Assembly (NCBI GenBank): GCA_944323395.1
Contig: CALUSI010000019.1
Location: 1 to 35,437 of the forward strand
Direction of reading: 5' to 3'
DNA from: Candidatus Gastranaerophilales bacterium
Lineage (GTDB): Bacteria; Cyanobacteriota; Vampirovibrionia; Gastranaerophilales; Gastranaerophilaceae
Length of the DNA stretch: 35,437 nt
Positions 25,638 to 33,180 of this stretch are shown piece by piece. The notes under the pieces were generated by a model. The model saw only the letters and a program-made list of their open reading frames with translations, ran no database searches and was not told where the DNA came from. The stretch's first letter is position 1, and every line of letters begins with the position of its first letter. A program made the translations under genes and the position numbers.

Positions 25638-25853
25638 TTATTTCTTATTTTCCTTTTTTGCTTGTTCTGTTTGTTCCTGTTTTTTAATATCTTTCTTTAT
25701 TGATATAAAGGTATAAACAGCCAAAATAAATAATGCAATGTAAAAAGGAAGTCTTGCTTCTTGTGGAAAAGCTCTGCCGAAGGTATTTACAATATCTGCT
25801 CTTACAGGATTTGAAATTAACAATAATAATAAAATAATAATTATTCTATACAT
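25638..25853 (-). CDS. Short exported membrane-anchored protein lacking WG repeats (first pair)
   Basis: The open frame extends to 25901, but the ATG at 25853 is preferred. GGAG at 25866-25863 is nine bases ahead, the ATG overlaps the previous stop as TAATG, and Met1 then begins a normal signal peptide of 19 residues (cleavage after VRA, mature start DIVNTF). The resulting 71-residue protein has a membrane segment at about 36-52 and a Lys/Glu-rich tail (SIKKDIKKQEQTEQ). It has the same ends as its two WG-repeat relatives but only about 16 residues between signal and anchor, so it is either a stripped copy or the ancestral core. Function unknown. Confidence 0.8.
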   Translation of the reverse strand: MYRIIIILLLLLISNPVRADIVNTFGRAFPQEARLPFYIALFILAVYTFISIKKDIKKQEQTEQAKKENKK

Positions 25854-26206
25854 TAAAATATACTCCAAAGGAAAATTATACTGGGTAAAAATGATATACA
25901 ATTCATAAATACAGAAATTTTAAATAAAGGTAAATTCGTTTCTTTAATTAAAAATTTTAAGCAAAAATATTTAGTAGTAATAACTAAGAAGAGAAAAAAG
26001 ACCGGTGCACTTCCATATTCTTTGAATGGAAAGTCCCAAAGAATAACTGTAAAAACTGCTGAAATAATCAGAATACCGCATATTATATTTGAATAAAATA
26101 TATTGGGGTATGATATAAATTTTTTTAACCTTAACAATTTTACAGCCATAAGTTCTAAAATACTTATGAAGACTGCATAAAGAAATAGAAATATACCAAA
26201 ATACAT
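25853..26206 (-). CDS. Small four-helix membrane protein (first pair)
   Basis: This 117-residue hydrophobic protein has four predicted membrane segments and is the first gene of the seven-gene run. AGAGG precedes the ATG by five bases. The loop after helix 1 (RLKKFISYPN) and the C-terminal motif NLPLFKISVFMNCISFLP place it with the genes at 23956 and 25247. Its stop overlaps the start of the short exported protein (TAATG). Upstream sequence to 26349 is AT-rich and must contain divergent promoters for this operon and gpmI. I see no strong promoter for this side. Confidence 0.83.
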   Translation of the reverse strand: MYFGIFLFLYAVFISILELMAVKLLRLKKFISYPNIFYSNIICGILIISAVFTVILWDFPFKEYGSAPVFFLFLVITTKYFCLKFLIKETNLPLFKISVFMNCISFLPSIIFLWSIF

Positions 26207-26323
26207 AAAAACCTCTTTGTAATCATAGCATTTTATCTATAGTTTGTACATTTTTATAAACATGAATTAATTTTCACATGTCATAGGGGCTTTAAATCTT
26301 TTTTTTATATCAGATAATATAAG

Positions 26324-26329
26324 TATAAT
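26324..26329 (+). promoter_or_regulatory. Candidate -10 element for gpmI
   Basis: A perfect TATAAT lies 20 bases before the gpmI ATG, and AAGGGGA at 26338-26344 is the ribosome binding site. The -35 region is only a T run. The overlapping alternative TAATAT at 26315-26320 would leave a longer leader. Confidence 0.4.
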
Positions 26330-26349
26330 GATATGAAAAGGGGAATATT

Positions 26350-27867
26350 ATGAAAAGAGTATTACTTTGTATAATGGATGGTTGGGGTATAAATAAAGAT
26401 TGCCCTAAAGATGCTACGAAAGTTGCAAAAACTCCGAATATGGATAAATTTTATGCAGAAGAAAAAAATATTCAGATTTTTGCAGACGGAGAACACGTTG
26501 GACTCCCTGACGGTCAAATGGGAAACTCAGAAGTAGGACACTTAAACATAGGTGCAGGAAGAGTTGTTTATCAAGATTTAACAAGAATTAATAAAGCAAT
26601 TAAAGATGGTGATTTCTTCACTAACGAAAAATTCTTAAAAGCAGTTGAACATGTTAAAAAATATAATTCATCACTTCATATGTATGGACTTGTATCAACA
26701 GGCGGTGTTCACTCTTCATTAGACCATATTTTAGCTTTGATAGAATTTGCAAAACAACAAGGGTTAAAAAAAGTTTATTTCCACGCATTTTTAGATGGCA
26801 GAGATACGCCACCAAAAAGTGCTGTTGAATTCTTATCTCAAGTAGAAGAAAAATTAAAAGAAGCAGGACTTCCTCCTATAGCATCAGTAAGCGGAAGATA
26901 CTATGCAATGGATAGAGATAATCGTTGGGATAGAGTTGAAAAAGCTTATAATATGCTTGTTTTAGGAGAAGGCAATAAAGCAGAATCTGCAATTGAAGCT
27001 GTAGAAGCTTCTTATGCAAAAGATGTAACAGATGAATTTGTTGAACCGACTGTTATTGATGTTCCAAATTCAAGAATACAAGATAATGATGCAATTATTT
27101 TCTTCAACTTTAGACCTGATAGAGCAAGAGAAATTTCAAAAGCAATGATGTTTGAAAACTTCGACGGGTTTAACAGAAAAGCTGTAAGAAAAAATCTATA
27201 TTATGTAACCTTCAAACAATATGATGCATCATTCCCATTCCCGGTTGCATTTGAACCACAACCATTGGTTAACTTGCTTGGTGAAGTTTTGGATAAAAAC
27301 GGAGTAAAACAATTCAGAACCGCAGAAACAGAAAAATATGCACACGTTACATTCTTCTTTAATGGCGGAATTGATGAACCAAATAAATTAGAAACAAGAG
27401 TACTTATAAATTCACCGAAAGTTGCAACTTATGATTTGCAGCCTGAAATGAGTGCACCTGCTGTGTGTGAAGAAGTTTTAAAAGCTATTGATAATAAAGA
27501 TTACGGTTTTATATTGGTAAACTTTGCAAACCCTGATATGGTAGGTCATACAGGTGTTATGGACGCAGCAGTTAAAGCTTGTGAAACAGTTGATACTTGT
27601 GTCGGTAAAATTGTTGAAAAAGCAAAAGCTAATGATGTTGCTGTTGTTCTAACTGCTGACCACGGTAATGCAGAATGTATGGAAGATAAAGTTACACATG
27701 CACCATACACAGCACATACAACAAACCCAGTTCCTTTATTTGTAATGAATGCCGGAAATGTTGAACTTAAAGAAACAGGTGCTTTATGTGATATAGCTCC
27801 GACGGTTCTTGATATTATGGGAATAGAAAAACCGAAAGAAATGACAGGAGAATCTTTAATAAAATAA
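26350..27867 (+). CDS. gpmI: 2,3-bisphosphoglycerate-independent phosphoglycerate mutase
   Basis: GpmI interconverts 3- and 2-phosphoglycerate in glycolysis using two manganese ions and a phosphoserine intermediate. At 505 residues it is the expected length. The start VLLCIMDGWG has the metal ligand Asp10. The nucleophile Ser60 lies in QMGNSEVGHLNIGAGR. Further hallmarks are HAFLDGRDTPP, GRYYAMDRDNRWDR, NFRPDRAREIS and the C-terminal metal sites NPDMVGHTG and LTADHGNAE. AAGGGGA is close before the ATG. A strong terminator follows, so it is monocistronic. Its divergent neighbour is the four-helix/WG-repeat operon. Confidence 0.99.
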   Translation: MKRVLLCIMDGWGINKDCPKDATKVAKTPNMDKFYAEEKNIQIFADGEHVGLPDGQMGNSEVGHLNIGAGRVVYQDLTRINKAIKDGDFFTNEKFLKAVEHVKKYNSSLHMYGLVSTGGVHSSLDHILALIEFAKQQGLKKVYFHAFLDGRDTPPKSAVEFLSQVEEKLKEAGLPPIASVSGRYYAMDRDNRWDRVEKAYNMLVLGEGNKAESAIEAVEASYAKDVTDEFVEPTVIDVPNSRIQDNDAIIFFNFRPDRAREISKAMMFENFDGFNRKAVRKNLYYVTFKQYDASFPFPVAFEPQPLVNLLGEVLDKNGVKQFRTAETEKYAHVTFFFNGGIDEPNKLETRVLINSPKVATYDLQPEMSAPAVCEEVLKAIDNKDYGFILVNFANPDMVGHTGVMDAAVKACETVDTCVGKIVEKAKANDVAVVLTADHGNAECMEDKVTHAPYTAHTTNPVPLFVMNAGNVELKETGALCDIAPTVLDIMGIEKPKEMTGESLIK

Positions 27868-27885
27868 CCTGTTAAATTAATAATT

Positions 27886-27917
27886 GAAAGCCCCATTAAT
27901 GGGGCTTTATTTTTTAT
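27886..27917 (+). terminator. Intrinsic terminator after gpmI
   Basis: AAAGCCCCATT and AATGGGGCTTT form a perfect 22-base palindrome (27887-27908), followed by ATTTTTTAT. It serves gpmI and probably also the convergent SGNH-like gene that ends at 27914, which overlaps its tail. Confidence 0.92.
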
Positions 27918-28804
27918 AACTTAAGTTCTTCTATAAGTTTTGGAACTATAACTTGCCAAGCTTTTGCATTTGGATGAAAATCATTAGGCGATAGTGTATA
28001 TTCTGGTGACTTTACATCTATTTGGGCAATATCTTTAACCTTTACGATTATTATCCCTTCTTTATCCAATATATTCCAATTCTCATTTAGATAATCTTCA
28101 TATATCAATACAACAAATTTTGTATCAGGATAATGCTTCTTTATTTCCTTATTTATCTCTTTTAAATATACACACATTAACCTAAAGGCTTCTTTATTAT
28201 TAATTTCTGAATATTTCCAATCCAGAAATTTTTTATAAATGTATGAATTAGCTAAAAGTTTATTTTTTTCGTAATATTCAAGCCCGTTTTCTGTTTCTTT
28301 AAAATATGGACTGTATGTGTAAGGTTTTATATCTGTATATAATCTATATCTGTGATTAGAAATATATGGATATATAACATATTCAAAGTTATTTTGATTA
28401 TTTAATAGTTTATTTCTCAAGTCATCATTTCTAAAAATATATAAAATTTCTCTGACAGAAGTTGCTATTACTCCAAGGTTATATACTGTTCTGTCTGTTT
28501 TATCAGAAAGAACAGCGCTTATTGTTTCATTTTCCTTTAATCCAAGTCCGTATGCATAAGAACATCCGACTATAACAATTGGTTTTTTATTACTTTTACC
28601 AATAGAAACAGGTCTAAAGTCATATTCTTCAAAATATTTATGGTCAGTATATGATTTTATAATTCTTATAATATGGTTTTTGAACTTAAAATTTTCCCAG
28701 TTTTGAACTTTAAATGTTATACAAATGCATATTATTTCTGCTGATAATATAATTGCAAAAATAAGTAGAATATTAATAAAAAATATTTTGAAGAACTTTT
28801 TCAT
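27914..28804 (-). CDS. SGNH/GDSL-hydrolase-like membrane-anchored protein
   Basis: This 296-residue protein has one N-terminal membrane segment (residues about 7-29) and an extracytoplasmic domain. The SGNH blocks are visible: VGCSYAYGLGL with the putative nucleophile Ser82, then YNLGVIATS as block II. SPNDFHPNAKAW near the C-terminus gives Asp and His as DxHP (Asp275, His277). SGNH enzymes of this shape remove or transfer acetyl groups on cell-wall or exported glycans, so a role in tailoring surface polysaccharide is plausible but unproven. No strong ribosome binding site is apparent. It is monocistronic and divergent from valS. Confidence 0.8.
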   Translation of the reverse strand: MKKFFKIFFINILLIFAIILSAEIICICITFKVQNWENFKFKNHIIRIIKSYTDHKYFEEYDFRPVSIGKSNKKPIVIVGCSYAYGLGLKENETISAVLSDKTDRTVYNLGVIATSVREILYIFRNDDLRNKLLNNQNNFEYVIYPYISNHRYRLYTDIKPYTYSPYFKETENGLEYYEKNKLLANSYIYKKFLDWKYSEINNKEAFRLMCVYLKEINKEIKKHYPDTKFVVLIYEDYLNENWNILDKEGIIIVKVKDIAQIDVKSPEYTLSPNDFHPNAKAWQVIVPKLIEELKL

Positions 28805-28914
28805 AGTAAAAAATATTATAGATTTTAGTTTATTTATGTCTTTAAATGACTTTAAATTTTAAATTTATATCGGATAATGTTATTATAAATAAGTTAAAAT
28901 TAAAGGGCAACAAA

Positions 28915-31563
28915 ATGAGTTTAACCAAAATTGAAGATTTACCTACCGTTTATAATGCAAAAGAAACAGAAGAAAGTATTTATAAGTTTTGGGAAGAAAA
29001 TGAGTGTTTTAAAGCTGATGCAAAATCAGAAAAAGAACCATATTCAATAGTAATTCCGCCTCCTAATGTTACAGGTGTATTACATATGGGACACGCATTA
29101 GACGGTACTCTTCAAGATATTTTAATAAGATATCATAGAATGTCAGGCTATGAAACATTATGGATGCCAGGTACTGACCATGCCGGTATTGCTACTCAAA
29201 ATGTTGTAGAAAAAAAACTAAGAGGAGAAGGTAAGACTCGTTTTGACCTTGGCAGAGAAAAGTTTGTAGAACTCACTTGGGAATGGGCTAACGAACATAA
29301 AAGTGCAATTCTTCATCAATTTAAGAGATTAGGTGCTTCTTTTGATTTATCAAGAGAGCGTTTTACTTTAGACAAAGGTTGTAGTGAAGCTGTAAAAGAG
29401 GTTTTTGTAAAATTATACGAAAAAGATTTAATTTATAAAGGTGCCTATATTGTTAACTGGTGCCCACGTTGTCAAAGTGCTATTTCTGATGTTGAAACAG
29501 ATTATGAAACAGAGAAAAGTAATTTGTGGGAAATAAGCTATCCTCTAAAAGATGAAAAAGGTGCAATAGTTGTAGCAACAACAAGACCTGAAACTATCTA
29601 TGGTGATGTTGCTGTTGCAGTTAATCCGAGTGATTTTAAATATAAAGATTTGATAGGTAAAACAGTTCTTATACCTTTAACAGGAAGAGAAATTCCTATA
29701 ATAGCAGATGATTATGTAGATAAGAGTTTTGGTACGGGTGCTTTAAAGATTACTCCCGCTCATGACCCTAACGATTTTGAAGTTGGAAAACGTCATAATT
29801 TGAAACCGATATGGGTAATAGATGAAGAAGGAAAAATGAAGTCTTGTGAAGAAGTTCACTATGCTGTTCAAGGCTTAACAAGAGAAGAGGCTCGTATAAA
29901 AACAGTTGAAATGCTTCAAGAAAAAGGAAGATTGGTAAGAATTAAACCGATAGAACATAATGTTGGTAAATGCCAAAGATGTAATACAACTATAGAACCA
30001 CTACTTTCTGAACAATGGTTTGTAAGGATGGAACCGCTTGCTAAAGCTGCAATTGCAGCTATTGAAAATGGGGATATTAAATTTGTCCCTGAACGTTGGA
30101 CAAAGAATTATCTTGGTTGGATGACTAATATTCGTGATTGGTGTATCTCCCGTCAATTATGGTGGGGACATCAAATACCTGCATATTATAATAATGAAAC
30201 AGGTGAAATGGTTGTGGCAAAAACAAACCCTGATCCAACGAAATATACACAAGAATCAGATGTTCTTGATACTTGGTTTTCATCAGGTCTATGGCCGTTT
30301 TCAACAATGGGTTGGCCAAATACTGAAAGTGAAGATTTCAAAAAATTCTATCCTACTTCAACACTTGTAACAGGATTTGATATTATTTTCTTCTGGGTTG
30401 CAAGAATGATTACTATGGGTGAAGAATTTACGAAAAAAGCTCCATTTTCAACTGTATACATTCACGGTTTGATTCGAGATGAAAATGGTCAAAAAATGTC
30501 AAAATCTAAAGGTAATACGATTGATCCTGTCGGTATAATTGATAAATATGGCTGTGATGCGCTAAGATTTACTCTTACATCTTTGTGTACATACGGCGGT
30601 CAAGATATCAAAATCAGTGATGAAAAATTTGAATACGGAAGAAACTTTGCTAATAAAATTTGGAATGCTTCAAGATTTGTACTTATGAACCTTGAAGGTA
30701 TTGATGATAATGACATTGATTTTACAAAGTTAACTCTTGCTGATAAGTGGATTTTGAATAAACTAAATGAGACAGCAAAAGAAACTAATGATAATATTAA
30801 AAATTATAGAATTGGTGAAATGGCACATACTTTATATGATTTCTTCTGGAACTCATATTGCGATTGGTATGTTGAAATTGCTAAGATTCAACTTCAGGAT
30901 GATAGTTTGAAACTCAATACCCAAAGAGTATTAAGATATGTTCTTGATATGACATTAAGGTTAATTCATCCTATTATGCCTCATATTACAGAATCTATTT
31001 GGCAATTGATGCCTAATAAAAAGGATGTTAAAGCAATAATGCTTTCAAAATATCCTATATATGATGAAAAACTTAATTTTGCAGATGAAAATACCCAAAT
31101 GGAATTGGTATTTGAAACTATCAAATCTTTAAGAAATTTAAGACAAAGTTTTAATATTCCTGTTTCAACCAAAGTTAATATTGAAATTTTGGCAGGTAAT
31201 GGTGAAGAAAAAATCTTTGAAAAAGTAGAATCATATATTCATCGATTGGCAAGGGTAGAAGAAATTAAGTATGTTGATGAATCACATAAAACTATAAAAC
31301 AATCAGCATCTGCTGTTGTAAGTAATTCTAAAATAATAGTACCTTTAGCAGGTTTGATTGATTTAAATGAAGAAATTAAACGTCAAAATAAAAAACTGGA
31401 AAAGCTTCTTTCTGAAAAGAATAGCTTGCTAGCAAGAATCAACAATGAAAAATTTATGGCTAATGCAAAACCTGAATTAATTGAACAGACAAAAAACCGG
31501 ATAGATGAAATAATTGTTCAGGAAAAAGCTATAAATGATTTGATAAATTCCTTAAAGGATTAA
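28915..31563 (+). CDS. valS: Valine-tRNA ligase (ValRS)
   Basis: ValS charges tRNA-Val with valine. The frame is open from 28846, but the ATG at 28915 is chosen: AAAGGG at 28902-28907 precedes it by seven bases, and the resulting 882-residue protein starts like other ValRS proteins. The class I motifs are HMGH (in PPNVTGVLHMGHALDG) and KMSKS (in GQKMSKSKGNTIDP). Zinc-type Cys pairs occur in NWCPRC and KCQRCN. The editing domain contains TTRPETIYGDVAVAV. The C-terminal 65 residues or so are a coiled coil (QNKKLEKLLSEKNSLLARI) that contacts the tRNA. A strong hairpin follows the stop. Confidence 0.99.
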   Translation: MSLTKIEDLPTVYNAKETEESIYKFWEENECFKADAKSEKEPYSIVIPPPNVTGVLHMGHALDGTLQDILIRYHRMSGYETLWMPGTDHAGIATQNVVEKKLRGEGKTRFDLGREKFVELTWEWANEHKSAILHQFKRLGASFDLSRERFTLDKGCSEAVKEVFVKLYEKDLIYKGAYIVNWCPRCQSAISDVETDYETEKSNLWEISYPLKDEKGAIVVATTRPETIYGDVAVAVNPSDFKYKDLIGKTVLIPLTGREIPIIADDYVDKSFGTGALKITPAHDPNDFEVGKRHNLKPIWVIDEEGKMKSCEEVHYAVQGLTREEARIKTVEMLQEKGRLVRIKPIEHNVGKCQRCNTTIEPLLSEQWFVRMEPLAKAAIAAIENGDIKFVPERWTKNYLGWMTNIRDWCISRQLWWGHQIPAYYNNETGEMVVAKTNPDPTKYTQESDVLDTWFSSGLWPFSTMGWPNTESEDFKKFYPTSTLVTGFDIIFFWVARMITMGEEFTKKAPFSTVYIHGLIRDENGQKMSKSKGNTIDPVGIIDKYGCDALRFTLTSLCTYGGQDIKISDEKFEYGRNFANKIWNASRFVLMNLEGIDDNDIDFTKLTLADKWILNKLNETAKETNDNIKNYRIGEMAHTLYDFFWNSYCDWYVEIAKIQLQDDSLKLNTQRVLRYVLDMTLRLIHPIMPHITESIWQLMPNKKDVKAIMLSKYPIYDEKLNFADENTQMELVFETIKSLRNLRQSFNIPVSTKVNIEILAGNGEEKIFEKVESYIHRLARVEEIKYVDESHKTIKQSASAVVSNSKIIVPLAGLIDLNEEIKRQNKKLEKLLSEKNSLLARINNEKFMANAKPELIEQTKNRIDEIIVQEKAINDLINSLKD

Positions 31564-31577
31564 TGATAATAATTTAA

Positions 31578-31610
31578 ATAAGAGGGAACATTATAAGTGT
31601 TCCCTCTTAT
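31578..31610 (+). terminator. Hairpin terminator after valS
   Basis: A perfect 13-base stem (ATAAGAGGGAACA pairing with TGTTCCCTCTTAT) surrounds a seven-base loop 15 bases after the valS stop. The T run after it is poor (TTAATATAG), so termination may be partial or the hairpin may protect the mRNA end. Confidence 0.7.
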
Positions 31611-31675
31611 TTAATATAGTGAATTATAAAAATCTTGATTTGAAAAAATATAAAAAATTTGATATTTTAGTATAT

Positions 31676-31705
31676 ATAGAATTCAACTTATTAGATGAAT
31701 TCTAT
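31676..31705. repeat. Inverted repeat upstream of the DHH phosphoesterase gene
   Basis: ATAGAATTC (31676-31684) and GAATTCTAT (31697-31705) are a perfect nine-base inverted repeat with a 12-base spacer. It lies just upstream of a TACAAT -10 candidate (31721-31726), which suits an operator overlapping the -35 region. Confidence 0.5.
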
Positions 31706-31743
31706 GTTGTTCAGGTATAGTACAATTTGTACGGAGGACTATT

Positions 31744-32697
31744 ATGAGTGAAACATATACACTATATACACGAAGTAATTTTGATGGCTTGGTTTGTGCT
31801 GCATTATTAAAAGAAATTGGTTTAATTGATGAGGTAAAATTTGTTCATCCTAAAGATGTTCAAGATGGAAAAATACAATTGGGAGAAAATGATATTACAG
31901 CAAGTTTACCATATTGCAGTGGGGTTTATATGGCATTTGACCATCATTCAAGTGAAGCTGTAAGAACAAAAGAAGTAAAAGAAAATTATATTATAGAACC
32001 GGCAGCACCATCTTCTGCCAGAATTATATATGAGTATTTTGGAGGACAAGACAGATTCTCTTCAAGTTTACATGATTTGATGGAAGCTGTTGATAAAGCA
32101 GATTGTACAAATTTCTCAGAAGAAGATGTATTAAATCCGGAAGGTTGGGTTTTCTTGAACTATTTGATGGATCCAAGAACAGGTTTGGGAAGATATAAAA
32201 ACTTTAATATTTCAAATTATAACTTAATGCTAAAGTTGGTAGATTTATGTCCTAAAAAATCAATTACAGAAATAATGGAAGACCCTGATGTTCGTGAAAG
32301 AATTGCTCTTTATAATGAAGAACAAGAAAAATTTAAAGAGCAAATAAAACGTTGTACCAAAGTAGATGGTAATATTGCGATATTAGATGTAAGGAATGAA
32401 GAAGTTATTCATGTCGGGAACAGATTTATGGTATATGCCCTATTCCCAGAATGTAATGTTTCTGTACATATTTTCTATGGAAAACAAAATCAGAATACAG
32501 TTTTTGCAGTTGGTAAATCTATTGTAAATCGTTCTTGTGCTATAGATATAGGAGCAATGATGTATGAATATGCAGGTGGTGGACATATGAATGCCGGTAC
32601 TTGCCAAGTAGATAATGATAAGGCTAATGAAACTTTAAAGAGCATTATAGAAAACATAAAACAGTTGGAAGCAGAATATAATAATACACACGATTAG
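31744..32697 (+). CDS. DHH-family phosphoesterase (exopolyphosphatase / oligoribonuclease-like)
   Basis: This 317-residue protein has the two-domain DHH/DHHA1 layout. The N-terminal metal-binding sequences include NFDG (Asp14) and FDHH (Asp66-His67-His68). The C-terminal DHHA1 domain has the substrate loop GGGHMNAG at about 278-285. Members cut phosphodiester or phosphoanhydride bonds (nanoRNA, cyclic dinucleotides, polyphosphate); which applies here is unclear. The N-terminal motif lacks the second Asp of the usual DxDG, reading NFDG, so activity may differ from NrnA. GGAGG lies six bases before the ATG, and a strong terminator follows, so it is monocistronic. Confidence 0.88.
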   Translation: MSETYTLYTRSNFDGLVCAALLKEIGLIDEVKFVHPKDVQDGKIQLGENDITASLPYCSGVYMAFDHHSSEAVRTKEVKENYIIEPAAPSSARIIYEYFGGQDRFSSSLHDLMEAVDKADCTNFSEEDVLNPEGWVFLNYLMDPRTGLGRYKNFNISNYNLMLKLVDLCPKKSITEIMEDPDVRERIALYNEEQEKFKEQIKRCTKVDGNIAILDVRNEEVIHVGNRFMVYALFPECNVSVHIFYGKQNQNTVFAVGKSIVNRSCAIDIGAMMYEYAGGGHMNAGTCQVDNDKANETLKSIIENIKQLEAEYNNTHD

Positions 32698-32717
32698 GAA
32701 TTTCATTATAATATATA

Positions 32718-32747
32718 AAACAGCCTCATTTGAGGCTGTTTTTGTTC
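32718..32747 (+). terminator. Intrinsic terminator after the DHH gene
   Basis: AAACAGCCTCA pairs with TGAGGCTGTTT (32718-32741), followed by more T. It lies 20 bases after the stop. The convergent zinc-ribbon gene ends at 32749, and the A run on the left arm lets it serve both directions. Confidence 0.9.
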
Positions 32748-32748
32748 T

Positions 32749-33126
32749 TTATTTTCCAGCACTAATTAGTTTTCTCTCTTCTATTAAATTATCCTCCTTT
32801 TCTATCCAAATTTGCCTAATTGTATATTTGTTCTGTGGAATTACGATTTTTTTGAAGATTGCATAGTGAACATCAATAAAATTAACTTTATCAAGTTTCT
32901 GAATATAAAATTCTGTAGCACCGCAATTTGGGCAGAATTTAGTATCAGGTTTTATTTCACTATATTCAGTGTGTGCGCTTCTTTTAATATTGCAACAACT
33001 GCAGCGAACAAGGAACCACTTGTTTTTTATTAATGCACCACAGTCAGGACAATAAGCTTCATCCACATCAATAGGTACATTTTTATGATTACATTCGTGT
33101 TTTTGTTTTAGAAAATTGAGTAACAT
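32749..33126 (-). CDS. Zinc-ribbon protein of unknown function
   Basis: This 125-residue protein has three Cys-x-x-Cys type pairs: CPDC at 26-29, CSCC at 42-45 and CPNC at 65-68. An earlier Cys12 and nearby His residues are also present, giving one or two zinc ribbons in the first 75 residues. The C-terminal 50 residues form a basic/aromatic region predicted as strands and a helix. There is no signal peptide. No convincing ribosome binding site precedes the ATG. It is divergent from the alkylation-repair gene, with about 50 bases between them. Such proteins often bind nucleic acid or partner proteins, but nothing more specific can be said. Confidence 0.75.
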   Translation of the reverse strand: MLLNFLKQKHECNHKNVPIDVDEAYCPDCGALIKNKWFLVRCSCCNIKRSAHTEYSEIKPDTKFCPNCGATEFYIQKLDKVNFIDVHYAIFKKIVIPQNKYTIRQIWIEKEDNLIEERKLISAGK

Positions 33127-33168
33127 ATTTTATATATAATTGTCTTTTTTATAAAGTCAAAATTTATG

Positions 33169-33174
33169 TATAAT
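33169..33174 (+). promoter_or_regulatory. Candidate -10 element close to the AlkD-like start
   Basis: A perfect TATAAT lies only six bases before the ATG at 33181. If it is used, transcription would begin at or next to the start codon, giving a leaderless mRNA. No clear -35 is seen. Confidence 0.35.
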
Positions 33175-33180
33175 TTATTT

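Noticed and set aside
25854-25901. Upstream start for the short exported protein
   Set aside because: It would place 16 polar and aromatic residues before a clear signal peptide and overlap the preceding gene; ATG 25853 has GGAG and a TAATG junction.
28846-28914. Upstream start for ValS
   Set aside because: The extra 23 residues have no ribosome binding site and are not typical of ValRS; ATG 28915 has AAAGGG at good spacing.
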